Source: Erpobdella octoculata
Taxonomy: Eukaryota > Annelida > Clitellata > Hirudinida > Erpobdellidae
Reading direction: 5' to 3'
Assembly (NCBI GenBank): GCA_963978895.1
Contig: OZ022247.1
Coordinates: forward strand, 4,524,104 to 4,588,103
Length of the DNA: 64,000 bases
Each line of letters starts with the position of its first letter. The first letter of the stretch is position 1. The notes under the pieces were generated by a model. That model was given only the letters and a program-made list of their open reading frames with translations. It was not told the origin of the DNA and did not search any database. The translations under genes were made by a program, and so were the position numbers. This document shows, in pieces, positions 1 through 22,328 of this stretch.

Positions 1-61
1 AAAACTTTGGACAACTTTTAGTCACCCATCTTTCTGTAATTAACTAATTAATTAAATGCTT

Positions 62-300
62 CTTTTATAACAAAACACCGACAACACCGACAACATCAAC
101 ACTGACAACACCGACAACACTGACAACACCGACAACATCAACACTGACAACACCGACAACACTGACAACACCGACAACATCAACACGACAACACTGACAA
201 CACCGACAACATCAACACGACAACACTGACAACACCGACAACATCAACACCAACAACACCGACAACATCAACACCGACAACAACACCACAAACAACAACG
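62..300. repeat. ACAACACCGACAACATCAAC minisatellite
   Basis: Degenerate tandem array of units such as ACAACACCGACAAC and ATCAACACTGACAAC. It leaves a long valine/glycine-rich frame open on the minus strand, which is a by-product of the repeat rather than a gene. Confidence 0.85.
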
Positions 301-311
301 ACGACTGCATA

Positions 312-587
312 ATGCGCGAGAACCTGCGAAAGAATTATTATCAAGAACGGTGCGAGCTCAGAGATGCAAGGCATAAATCCTTCCCTTCCGCAACTGAACT
401 GCAAAAACGCTTTTCTGCACTCCAGCTGAATTTTCCTCCGGTCAGCGTTAATAAAAATGAGAGAAAAAAAAGTTATTTTGACGTCGTGTTTTGCAAAAAA
501 ACAAAAATTAAAGAATACAAACTGAGAATTTCAATTTTTACCGAACAGCAAGTAGACCGACTTGTTTCTAATGAAACTGAGTTTTAA
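312..587 (+). CDS. Small ORF, 91 codons, doubtful
   Basis: An ATG-started frame begins just after the CAACACCGAC array and ends in TAA before AT-rich DNA. The product would be basic and hydrophilic (starts MRENLRKNYY) with no domain I recognise. No convincing splice sites flank it. It may be a chance ORF; I keep it only because its composition is less biased than the surrounding repeats. Confidence 0.12.
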   Translation: MRENLRKNYYQERCELRDARHKSFPSATELQKRFSALQLNFPPVSVNKNERKKSYFDVVFCKKTKIKEYKLRISIFTEQQVDRLVSNETEF

Positions 588-761
588 TTAAATTAAATTA
601 TCTTCTCAATATTAATGTCATTGGGCGGAATTTTTTTGGAAGCGGATTGATACGGAGAGTGTAGTAACACAAATGAAAATGGAAACATTCATTACACCTA
701 AATTACAAATTATTTAAAATATAAAAGTTAATTAAACGTAGGAGCTGATCTGAAAAAACAA

Positions 762-1012
762 ATAAATAAATGAATGAATGAAAGAATAAATAAATGAATG
801 AATGAATGAATGAATGAACGAACGAAAGAAAGAATGAATGAAAGTTTTCTTTCATATTCCATGAATGGAAAATAGTGTCCATGTAGGAGAACGGACGGAG
901 AATGGAAAGAAATGACTAATAACAACCAGTAAATTGTTCCATCAACAAGAAGGCTTGGCATACACACACATATACATATATATATATATGTGTGTGTGTT
1001 TGCTTATGTGTA
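762..1012. repeat. GAATGAAT and CA/TA simple repeats
   Basis: A (GAAT/AAAT)n tract lies at about 765-845 and a TACACACA/(TA)n/(GT)n cluster at about 960-1012. Nothing else is visible between 600 and 1240. Confidence 0.7.
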
Positions 1013-1288
1013 TGTATGCATAATTTTTGTTTATTTCGCTCATAAGAAAAAGAAAAAACTGGAAGTCACGTGTGCCGTTTTGTCGGTGCGCGCATGTGCT
1101 TGTGAAAGATCTTTGAGGATCTCGAGGACGGAAAGTGTGTGACTGTGTGCGCTTGTCTGTGTCTTGTCCAGAGCCTGAGATCTCATTTAAAGACCGACAT
1201 TGTTGTCTCGCACCACACATACATCTCAAGACAATATTTGACGATGATGGCGACTTTGTGAGGTAACAAACAGTGGAAGGAGAGACAT

Positions 1289-1381
1289 GTTGAATATTTT
1301 GTCACATGACGAGAAACGAGTTGGCGAAATAGCGGAAGGTAAAATAAAAAGGTATGACTTATTAATATAAATATTTAAATG

Positions 1382-1412
<31 letters not shown>

Positions 1413-1698
1413 TCATGTAAAATCGATGACTTTACGATCAGTTTCCCATTGATAGAGATTAATAGGATTTATTAAGCTTCATTAATTAATTTTTCCAATA
1501 AACTGCAAAACCATTCTATTGAGCCCGGTATACGATTTGGTGATATCGTAACATTGGTGTCAGAATTGGGATACAAGAATGGTTTTGAAAGCATTGGATG
1601 AACTCTCGATACTCGAATTGAGGCGGGAACTTAGAAAACGAGAGCTCAGTGATAAAGGAAAAAAGTCTGAGCTCGTGGACCAAGGGTTTGATCCATAA
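1289..1698 (+). mobile_element. LTR retroelement 5' remnant
   Basis: A candidate LTR starts near TGTTGAATATT, contains an AATAAA signal near 1497 and ends ...GTAACA at about 1545. It is followed directly by TTGGTGTCAGAATTGGGA, which has the look of a primer-binding-site region. Thirty bases on, a short gag-like frame opens with a SAP motif. No protease, RT or integrase follows, so the copy is truncated. The LTR start is a guess, as no second LTR is present. Confidence 0.45.
1579..1698 (+). pseudogene. SAP-domain gag start of retroelement (truncated)
   Basis: Forty codons from ATG to TAA. The stretch LDELSILELRRELRKREL followed by SDKGKKSELV matches the SAP helix-helix pattern: leucine-rich first helix, then GKKSEL opening the second. 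SAP domains bind AT-rich DNA and occur at the start of gag polyproteins in several invertebrate LTR elements. The frame stops right after the motif (QGFDP, stop), so this is the N-terminal stub of a broken element, consistent with the primer-binding-site-like sequence 30 bp upstream. Confidence 0.5.
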
Positions 1699-1787
1699 GA
1701 GTATGAGTATACATATTTATATATAATACATATATGTTATATATGTATATGTGTATATATTGAAAGGTATACATATTTAAATGTATA

Positions 1788-2008
1788 TACCGTATTTTTA
1801 CGCATATGACTCCCATTCTGACGTGCCTGGAAAGGTCTGAAAAAATGTTGCTCTATCAATCAGAAAATGTAAATATGTAACATGTATTTTACATAATATA
1901 TATAATAAATTTTACCAAATAAATTAAGTTTAATTATAAAGCCAGATTGTTTTCTAACCCCTATCCAGGCTTTCATAGATTGGCGTTATTTGCGGAAAAA
2001 ATACGGTA
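1788..2008. mobile_element. MITE with ACCGTATTTTT inverted ends
   Basis: The left end reads TACCGTATTTTTACGCATA; the reverse complement of the right end reads TACCGTATTTTTTCCGCAAA. The roughly 220-bp interior has no ORF. TA at the tips fits a TA target duplication as in Tc1/mariner-type elements. The family assignment is inference. Confidence 0.6.
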
Positions 2009-2837
2009 TGGTGTCTTGTCAATGCATATTTAAATAATGCATTGTACAAAATCTACTAATTTGTTATAAAATGCAAAAAAATTTTATGACATAAAAATAA
2101 AAATTAAAATCAAAATTATAAAAACTTGAATTTTTCGATGTATACAAATTGTTTTCTGTATTTTTATCGATCATTGGTCACTCACAAATGAATATCAGTA
2201 AAAACGCATACATTATATATATATATATACAAATACATACACACAAACAGACAAACAGATAAACACAAAAGAAAAAAAACACACAAAGACATTTGTACAT
2301 ACGGGATGAATCAAGTTCAGATCTGCCAGGGGTCGGACGGATGACCTCCGTGCAATGGAAAAACGCTACTCTCTCTGTGCTCTAATCAATCTGGCCAACA
2401 GTATAACTCATCTCCTCTTGCTATTGCATGCATATTTGACCGCCTCTCCGTCTTTTATGGCTTTTACGCTAGAGTGGTTCCACAAAAACCCATACTGGCA
2501 AACCCGAATATCGTAAAAAGTTGGGTATCTTATGGAATTAATAGGGTGTTTAGCAAACGCCGTTATTTCGATCCCAAGCTACGCATACAATTTTTTCTTC
2601 TTGGAGATGTTGATTTCTGCGTGCGTGTTAATATTGAGACTGCAGTTGCAAAATACTACAAAATTCTACTTTGTACGTGCGTAGTTGATATGCATTGGTG
2701 TTTTATGTCTGTGTGTCGGTGAGTTAGTGATCCGCCTTGGGAACCCAATCACAAAGTATTTGTATAAATTATCTATGCAAATGAGCTACTTCACGTTTAT
2801 TTTAATAAAACTCTCAGTCTACTTCGAAAAACAAACC

Positions 2838-2945
<108 letters not shown>

Positions 2946-3954
2946 GCTAATCGTATAATAATTTTTTAGAATGGTTCTAGAATTTATTGGAAAACAATAA
3001 ACACTTAACTAGATTATGCCAGCTTCAATAACTAATAAACACGCGTTTATTAAACACTAATGTAGTTACGAAAAATATAATTATAAATGACGAACACCCT
3101 TTTCCTATATTTTTTTATCTGTTTGTCCCTATGAGAAAAGAATGTAGAAAATTGACTGAATATTATTTGACTAACCCCCCTCAACCCCCTCCGCAATCCT
3201 TTTCGTCCTGAACAGCTTTTTCACCTCAAAAATACTCGGCAAGGCGATGAATATAGAGAGTAGAGAACCTTCACGTTCACTCGCAGCTCTTCCGATACAG
3301 TCAAAATTCTTTTAACAGTTGGGCGCAGTTTTTTTCCAGTTCCTTTGAAGCCCATGCGATCTTCCGATATTGCGTGGCAGACTGAAAAGCCGTGCAAGAT
3401 CGTTTCCTCAAAATTCTTTCATACTTGGCTGTCGTTCACAGCGAACCCTCCTTTGTGCTTTTTCGAATACTCCAGACTGAGATGAAGCAGTCATTTCGTC
3501 ATCCATGTTGTCACATCTGTCATAATCATTTTTATGGACTTTTTCAACAAATTTGCAAGATTCGATATAACAAGCTTCTAAATTGATTTATTTGTAGCAG
3601 ACTGATTTTCCTGAGGGTTCAGATCATTGCACATTATTTTGAGTTCTTTTGAAAACCACTTCGGTCTAGGACCAAATTCTCTTCCATGGCCTGGAATTGA
3701 TGACTACTCAAAAAATTTTGACTGGCATGCTAAAACTCTAGAACAGCTCGACGAAAATCCGCATTGCAAATGCCTTCATCAGACACTTTACTCGTCACCG
3801 CCGCTGTTCAGAACCTCTTCTGAAACTGACTCTGTCGTTCACATTCAAAAAATCTTCCGCCTAACTCTTACGGTCATTCAAAACTCTTCCTGCATATCTA
3901 GACAACTCCAAAAAAAGCTGACAGATTTTAATTACACTTATTTACAGGTCCTAC

Positions 3955-4305
3955 CTCGGCAGGGTGCCAACACAAAACTGGATCGGTCTCCTTTCTTTGG
4001 TCGTGCCCCACCTGATTTGTGTAGTCTTTCCGGCTGTTTTGTGTTTCATGTTCAGAGACGCAGCTGGTGGACTCCGGTTCAAACTGAGTTTCATCGCAAC
4101 CCACAACATTCTCTTTGCCAGCAACACCATGGCCCAGAACCGTGTCCACCACTGCTTCAGCCGTCTCTGCGACCAGACTCTTAGCAGCCGCGCATTTTAG
4201 AACACACTTATCAAAGCCAGAGGATTCCTTGTCTCCATCAATTTGTTCGTTGTTCACTGGAGGCATCGCCGCATTGGCTGCTGCTACTTCGTCTTTAGGA
4301 CAGAC
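3955..4305 (-). CDS. Candidate internal exon, 117 codons, unknown product
   Basis: On the minus strand an acceptor (cttggtggtcag) precedes 351 bp of open frame ending at the donor GAG/gtagga. Both boundaries are phase 0, as expected of a skippable internal exon. The translation begins VCPKDEVAAANAAMPPV, is acidic and soluble, and matches no family I know. The stretch is clearly more GC-rich than its surroundings. The plus strand is also open here: a frame behind an acceptor at 3947 gives a hydrophobic segment before a stop at 4200. Strand is therefore uncertain; the two good splice sites favour minus. No neighbouring exon was found. Confidence 0.35.
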
Positions 4306-4921
4306 CTGACCACCAAGAAATAATTTTCATTGTAGTTCTGCTTTGTTTTCTTTTCTCGTTTTCTCTACTTACTTACATACATACACAAATCATACAAACA
4401 GATATAGTAAATTATTATGTATGTTTATAATATATATATATAGTTATATCCGGTGCTCTATTGTTTAATCTGTACAGGTCCCCTGTCACGGGTCCGATGG
4501 CGAGATGTGTTTCATATTTCTGTTTGCTTCGTGTGCAAGAGGGCTTCTCAAGTTGCGTGTGTGCGGATTAGTAATTGTGTTTGTCTGTCACTGTCCATGT
4601 ATCTGTTCATTTCAGCGTGTATTTGTTTCTCTATGCTTGTGTTTGTGTGCATCTAGAAAATGCCTGTAGTTACTCGTATGGGGAAGAAAATGCTGGCGTG
4701 AACCTGTGTGGTGTCTGTGTGTTTGATTGACAGTGCTTGTGTACGTGAATGGTGCAAATGTCGCGATACATCTTAGTCTGTGTGGTACTCGTGTACGTGT
4801 ATGTGTGCGTGTAGGCGAAAATGTGCGAGCATAAGTAACGTCTCAAGCTGTTATAAATGCTACTAAGCATGGATCATAAGAGGAAATCGACCAGACGACA
4901 TTCAACGATTTATCATTTCAG

Positions 4922-4984
4922 ACGGACCAACCAGAGAGGACCTCCCGCAAAGTCAACGATCGGGAGACCGCCGCCAACTTCAAA
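4922..4984 (+). other. 5' leader of receptor exon 1
   Basis: An acceptor-like tatcatttcag ends at 4921, and the 63 bases to the first ATG are in frame with it (TDQPERTSRKV...). They are probably 5' UTR of the receptor mRNA, but translation could start further upstream in an unseen exon. Confidence 0.4.
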
Positions 4985-15536
<10,552 letters not shown>

Positions 15537-16654
15537 CCAGTTAGAAAGCATCTGTTTCTATGGCCGATCAAAGATAATGGTCGTTTTTATGCTAACCAAA
15601 TGAAGATAAATTTCACTGCTGATATGAAGCGCGTGAAAAGGAGCTACCAGCTATGCGTTAATTTCACTTCTCGCAGTTCGCTTGCGCATACACAACATCG
15701 CGCTAAAAAAAAAGTTTGGATGCTTTTCAGATTGCTTCAATGCTTTCCAGCAGATACTATCTCTATCATTTTTTAAGAGCACAAATCTTTTCCGCTGCAA
15801 CTTCGCCTCTTGCACGTCAAACGTCGCGAGCATCTTTCCATAAAATTTTCTCTCCGCCGAACTCTGGCCGGTGGCATAAATCTCCATTTTCACTGCCCTG
15901 CGCTCGGTAGCACGGCGGCAACTTTGATGCGAGACCTCTATTGAGACTTATTGGTCGGCCAAAGTGGCCTCATCACCACACTCCTGCCACCCAGGATGGA
16001 AGTCACGCTTTTACTCCTGGAAATTTTCAACGCGAAAAAAAAACTATTTAAAAAGAAATATCGTTTCGACGGAAAAAAATTCAGCCGGAAAGAGGTAAAA
16101 TTATTCCCACGTTTTCCAGTCGTCCTGTCGCCTTCTTACAGGAGAGAAGAAGAGGACGCACTAGCAGTTTCATGGCCAGCCCATAAACGTCGCTACAAAG
16201 AAAGCACCCCGAGGACGTAGCAAACCCCCCCCCCTACGATAGGATAAGATCATTTCTTATGACATCTCTTTATATAACATTAGAAGTTTTTTTTTTAATA
16301 TTATTATATATTCTAGCCGTTCTCAAGAAAATTATGATATTATACTAATAGAATGTTCGACGATGATATATATATATATCTGTGTGTGTATAAATAATAA
16401 TCATAAATAATTATTATAATCGATGTCATTTCTATTGTTATAATTATTGCTCGTTGTGCTAATTATAATAAGGTTGTGCGAAGTCTGTCGAGAGTGTGTC
16501 GTATTTGTTTTTAAATCTTCGTTGGTATACATACGATGGTTAAGACTTGCAATTCAATGCAATAATATGCCTGTTGGTCTTGTCTTGTCTTGTCTCTGGC
16601 GTTTAACGTTTTCATCGAAACGCTGTATTTATATAACTGGAAATGTAGAAAGTG

Positions 16655-16725
16655 AACGTGAGAGAATGTCTGTGTGTGTGTTGTGTCTCTTTCTTTCTCT
16701 CTCTCTCACACACACACAAATAATG

Positions 16726-16794
<69 letters not shown>

Positions 16795-16800
16795 AAAGAT
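16655..16800. repeat. (AG)n and CT/CA microsatellites
   Basis: CTCTCTCACACACAC at about 16695-16718, followed by (AG)n at 16731-16796. Confidence 0.9.
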
Positions 16801-17159
16801 AATAAGACAATATGTCATGTGAAGATGTGCCTTCAAAAAACTATTCAGGTAGACTTTCCTGCTTGTGATGAAAATGCGCGATAAGCCACGTACGTTATAG
16901 GCAAGGCCTCCAAACGGAGTCATCGAAACGGAATAAGATGTCGGAAATAACAGCGCAATCCGTTTGTACCGAAAAAAAACATAGATAAATAAGTAATAAA
17001 TATAACCAAGAATAAAAAAAATGAAAATGGAGTTTTAGAAAAAAGCCTTGAAATATCGTCGGTCCTGCTAAGTTTAATTTCTACCCTGAATGGAAACAAT
17101 TAGTTAAATGGGAGAAGTTCCGTTTTGAGGATGAGAAGAAATGGATGGCGTGTGGTGTT

Positions 17160-17262
17160 GCGTGGCCCGGCTAAGTTCATGCACTGTTCGGCTAAGTTCA
17201 TGCACCATTCGGCTGGGTTCATGCACCGTTCGGCTGGAGTAAAGCACCGTTCGGCTATGGAA
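17160..17262. repeat. GGCTAAGTTCATGCACCGTTC tandem repeat
   Basis: Five imperfect 20- to 21-bp units around GTTCATGCACCGTTCGGCT. Confidence 0.8.
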
Positions 17263-17502
17263 TCATGCAGCTTGTCATGCCACTCATAGATAAATACCAC
17301 CATACATACAATGTACGTCATTTCACTGAAATAAAATCTCAATAAATAAAAAAGCTTCCAAAACGGTTACAGTCGAAAAGGACGCAAAATAATAATCGAC
17401 AACAAAATGAACGTCATTATTTATCAGTACATTTGTGCATTAATAGATTAATACACAGTCGTACGTTAATTCATGCATACTTTACTGCATTCTGTCATTC
17501 AA

Positions 17503-17578
17503 TGATTCATTCATTCATTCATTCATTCATTCATTCATTCATTCATTCATTCATTCATTCATTCATTCATTCATTCAT

Positions 17579-17609
<31 letters not shown>

Positions 17610-17665
17610 TATATATATTTATATATTTATATATTTATTTATTTATTTATTTATTCATTCATTCC
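17503..17665. repeat. (ATTC)n / (ATTT)n microsatellite
   Basis: ATTC units grade into ATTT and ATATATTT units. The overlapping HSFIHSFIH frame is not a gene. Confidence 0.95.
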
Positions 17666-18639
17666 TTCGTTGCAAAGACAGGTGGCTCTTAGTTTCATTC
17701 CCAGACATCTTGAGACCTCTTCCTCTTCTAATATGGCTACTGGCTCGATCGGCCGTTCAATATTTCTGCTCATTCTCAGACAAACACGTTTTCAAACAAA
17801 ATAAATACATTGCAGAACAAGAAATTCGAACATACGTCCAGTATTTGAATTTAAATCTTTTTCAATTCCAAAGGCATAATAAAAAAGTTTTAAATTAATT
17901 TATTTGTTTTTTTTATTAATTAAAACATTTTTTAGCATTATATTTAACAATTTTGTTAAACTTATTTCGTTAGTTAGGAACACTTTAATTGTTTGAATAA
18001 ATTTTTTAATTATTATACAATACTTTGTTGCATAAGTTTGAAATTGCAATTTTCCTTATCAATAATCGGAAAACTTGTTTCCTATCAAGTAACATCGTAT
18101 TCATTACCAATAATGTGATACAATGTTAGTTTAAAATCGATTGCAAAATTTGACGACAGACAGACAGACAGAGAAGTCAACAACAAATGTGCACACGGAC
18201 GTTCACAAACACCAAACACGTGCGTTTCTGATGCGTGAGCTGAACCGTTTAAAGTTCTCAAATGCGGGAGAAGAATGTTCTATCAAAAGGTAGAGACTCT
18301 ACAAAAACAGATAAACCTACTGACAGAGACAGGAGGAGATAAAAAGTAAAGAGAAAATAGAGACAAAGAGAGAAAAATGGAGAAAAAGAGAAGAGGAGAG
18401 AATAGGAGGTGACCATCTCACGAACAAGAGTGAAATGGATGTGTGCCGACCATATACGTACGTCCACGTCCACGGTGCGATAGTAGATAGTAGTATCAGA
18501 CTGCGCTTCGAAAGCCTCTGCCGACCCCCCCCCCTCCCGAGTAATTGAGAAAATAAAGCAGAGCTGCAGAAATTAAACATCGGAGTGAAAACTTTGTAAA
18601 AAAATGTTTTATTTCACTGTCAGATCTCTTTTTCTATTT

Positions 18640-18691
18640 TCTTCTTCCTCTTCTCTCTCTCTTTCTCTTTCTCTCTTTCTCTCTCTCTCTC

Positions 18692-18749
<58 letters not shown>

Positions 18750-18770
18750 TGTCTTTTTTTCTTTCTCCTC
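18640..18770. repeat. (CT)n / CTTT-rich tract
   Basis: Pyrimidine tract of CTCTCTTT units. Confidence 0.9.
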
Positions 18771-18954
18771 CTTCCCTCACTTCACTCTTTATGTCCTCCT
18801 TCTTTCCTCACTTCATCCCTCTCTTTCTTTTGCTTTCATTTCCTTCATAACTTCCTGGGTTTTTTTTCTTTCTTTCCTTCCCTACATATGTAAACGATCG
18901 AACTATTTGACCGGCTTACCAAAAAAGAGACCTGCTTTGATGGAGCTTCATGGA

Positions 18955-19115
18955 CTCGACGATAATTTAGTACCGATTAGTAACTTGGATGTAATTTGGA
19001 GACACTTGGTCACGATAATTTAGTATCGATTGGTAACTTGGATGTAATTTGGGGACACTTGGTCACGATAATTTAGTATCGATTGGTAACTTGGATGTAA
19101 CTTGACGACACTTGG
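18955..19115. repeat. 54-bp tandem repeat, three copies
   Basis: Unit contains ACGATAATTTAGTATCGATT, GGTAACTTGGATGTAATTTG and GACACTTGGTC. Copies start near 18958, 19012 and 19066, and the last decays. Confidence 0.85.
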
Positions 19116-20155
19116 ACACGATTGAGAGTTGTTGAGTAGAAAATATCAGCAAAAAGCTCATTTTAGAATTTAATTTAATCTCTAGAGCCACCGAGTCTCC
19201 ATTAGGGATTACAATTTAGCTGTTTTTAGCGGGATCGCAATCTCGGGATTAGACTTCGGGAATGTCCCGATCCCGGGATTCAATCCATATTAGTAGATAT
19301 ATACAATATGTATTACAAATATTTTATTAAAAGTTGTCTATTGAATATAAAAATCAATATAATCTGTTACACAAGTGATTTCGCCTCAATTATAGTAATA
19401 TTTAGTGAATTTATAGCATTAAAACTCCAGTTTTAGTTGGTTTATAATTTTCTCTATAGCAACAACCTTGTGCGCAAGTGAATCCGCTTCAGTCATTGTA
19501 AAATGTGATCAGTTGACACTAGTGGATCGGATCTCACATTTTTCTAATAGACTTTGTACTCACCTTCGTCGTAACCAAATTAGCAAATTAAAACGCATCG
19601 GGAAAAGCAAGCCAGAGTGTTCTGTTTCAAAACTAAATGTTTCTAAAAATATTTCATGTGTAAGTAAATTTTAAAAAAATCTTAATGATCACGCATTTCT
19701 ATAGCGTCTATATCCAAAGTCTCCTATGAACTGGACGCGAAATATTAAAAAATAGAAACAACAGCGCCTTGTGAAAGCCAAAAGATAGGTATTTAAATTA
19801 TGTTAAAAGCAGGAACGTCAATTCAGCAAAACCTTGGCAGGGGTTTGGGGCTCGGGAGGGGCAACATGTTGAAGGGGCCCACACGTTCAAATTTTTCATC
19901 ATAATGCTAAACTTTTCCTGTCAAAAAAGCCAATGACCAGGAAGGATATTGAGAGGTATGTATTTTTTATCAGAAGTTAAATAAACTTTTAAAAATGCAA
20001 ACAACTTGAATTCCACTTTGTTGCAGGAGCTTTCCGATGAAGTATTTTTGTTTCTCGATGGCAAATGTTCATTATGCTAAGTTTTATGCACATCCCTTCA
20101 CTGGTTCTGAAGTTATTAAAAGACAAACGCCACCCATTTGCGCTCTATGTATTAG

Positions 20156-20192
20156 ACTAGCATGGTTACCCGGCGTTGCCCTGGGTTTTTAG
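20156..20192 (+). repeat. Element end: ACTAGC...TACCCGGCGTTGCCC
   Basis: The motif GGTTACCCGGCGTTGCCCTG after ACTAGC is shared with the paired ends at 38.04 and 38.24 kb and the single end near 37.68 kb. It is probably the terminus of a dispersed repeat; its partner end was not found here. Confidence 0.45.
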
Positions 20193-21299
20193 AGGTTTGT
20201 TCTTTCGCTTTTTCTTTCTCTTGCTTTTCTCTCCCACATTCTTTCTCTCTTTCTCTCTCTTTCTCTCTCTTTCTCTCCACCTTTCGAGTGATGAGTACGA
20301 CGATGACACTTGTGGTGCAGATGTTATCAGGATATTCCAGGGTCGCAGCAGCACGCTGTGCCGGATTTGCTGAGTGATCATTGCGCAATTAAGGAGAGCT
20401 TGGTATCAAAACAAACAAAATAGTTTTCAAGAAAATGAACCAGAGATCAAGGCGATGCCCAATGAAGCTTCGAGTGAAGATGGCGATACATACCTACCTT
20501 CTACCTATCTGCCATATATATATGATACCTACCTGCACTCATGGGCTTTTAATTTGCGGGAAATCGAAGTTGTACATGGAAATAAAATAAAATAATACTT
20601 TGCACTGTTGATGAAACTGATATCAATTTATTTGATTGCAACTTATCTTGTAGCAGCATTTCATTGATTAGAACTTTTTTCTATATTTTTTTCTATGCAT
20701 GCAAAGTAGTCCCACAGCCTTATCGTGTGAAACAGCATAAATTACAACCTCAATCATATCAAAAACATTAGCCTAGGGACTATTTGTTTAATCGTCAGAC
20801 AAAAAGAGCAGGGGTGTCATTGACGGGGAGGAGGGGCAATTGTTCCCTCAAATAATTTCAAATTTTTAATACAAATTTAATACAAATATAATGCAAATTT
20901 ATAATTTTTGTGTAAAGAAGTTAACAAAGCATGTTTTATAATTTTCAAAAACATAAAAACACACGAGCCTCTTTCCTAATGCAATGCAGCAACCCCCCTC
21001 TCCTCCTCTCCAACGTCTTTGGTACTAAATTTCCATCTTCATAATTCCTGATGGAAATGTTTGCATTGTTTGTCGCTAATATCTCTCAGATTTCCGGGAA
21101 AACCATTGAGACGACTAAAGAAAAACATGCCTTTTGACGCTCACATTTGCGCCTATATTACGAAGACTTGATATAAAGTGGGTAACAAGGTTTTTATAGT
21201 TTTCATTTTTATTTTGTATTATAAAAAAATTGCATTGCATTTCCAAAGGATTGCCAAACGGATGCTCTTTTTTCTCACATCTTTTTCATGAAATGTTGG

Positions 21300-21510
21300 T
21301 TCTTTAGGAGCTTGTGGAAATGTGGTCTACCAAAAATACTTGCTTTAAGTTTTTCATTTGTCACATTTGGAAACAGGCTGCAGAAATACTTAAATCATTC
21401 CATTTTTGCTAACGGATCTGTGGACCATAAAAACTCCTGCTTTAAATTTTTAAATCGTCAAACTTGGAAATAGGCTGCAGATATACTTAAATCACTCCCT
21501 ATTTATTTCA
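21300..21510. repeat. ~115-bp duplication, two copies
   Basis: Both halves contain CTGCTTTAA/CTTGCTTTAAG, a TTTGGAAACAGGCTGCAGA-like stretch and TACTTAAATCA in the same order. Diverged tandem duplication. Confidence 0.65.
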
Positions 21511-21689
21511 GAAGATTCAAAAAATTACTGGATTAATATCAGTTTGATGTGCAAACTCACCATCTTTTCTATCGTAATTTCATTCTACGTTGAACCCACC
21601 CGCAACAGTATAAACACCTGGATCGCGTTTAGCCTTGCCTGCCTTGCTTCCACCGACCACCATTTTGACACTCCAATTGCTGTTTAAAA

Positions 21690-21812
21690 ATTAACTTTTT
21701 TGATTGGATGACGGGAAATTAGTTAATTTTCGCTTTCAAAGTTTGCAAAAATTCAAGCAAGTAAGCAAGCAAGCCAGCAAGACCGGCGGCGAATTAAATA
21801 AAAGGGATTGCC
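21690..21812. repeat. Dispersed repeat, copy B
   Basis: Shares GATTGGATGACGG, AAGCAAGC, a GGCGGCGAA-like stretch and AATAAAAGGGATT, in order, with 9385-9530. Confidence 0.6.
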
Positions 21813-22328
21813 TACAGAAAAAAATTAAAATTGCATGCACGCAATACGTGTCTAGCACATTGAATCTAGTAATGTAAGGTTGAAAAGTTAATTTGTATGT
21901 GTTGTAAAAACGTTTTTTAACGATATTGGATTAAAAGTTAAACTTATACGTCTTATAGTTACATAGAAGAAGATAGTTGACTTTTAGTATCATGGTGACA
22001 ACAGAGGCGATAAAACTCCCGATTTGCTAAATGATTAATTTAACTTTTTGAGAATTTTAATTTAATAAAATTATTTATATCGAAAACAACCAAAACCGGT
22101 CTTGACTTTCAATTTAATTAAAAAAAAGAATCAAAGCTCATCCCGACCAGACCAAAAAACCGATTCAACTCAACTCTTTTACTCGGCTGCATTCCGATAA
22201 AAACGCTGTTATCTTTTTCCGTTTTCGAGGTAGAGCAGACGGTTTTATTTTCGTGGCGGAACTTACAAAATTTCTGTAATACTTCATAAAATTATTTGGG
22301 ATAGATTCGATAAAGTGCAGTAAAAAAG

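Larger units (their letters stand above)
15537..22328. other. Intergenic, repeats only
   Basis: Between the receptor stop and the phosphatase start I see no supportable gene. ORFs at 15.6-16.2 kb, 17.4-17.9 kb and 20.2-20.6 kb have no recognisable domains, or coincide with simple repeats. Receptor 3' UTR presumably occupies the first part. Confidence 0.6.

Noticed and set aside
3964..4200. Plus-strand hydrophobic ORF (WIGLLSLVVPHLICVVFP)
   Set aside because: It lacks a donor and ends in a stop; the overlapping minus-strand exon has both splice sites. Kept only as an alternative in that entry.
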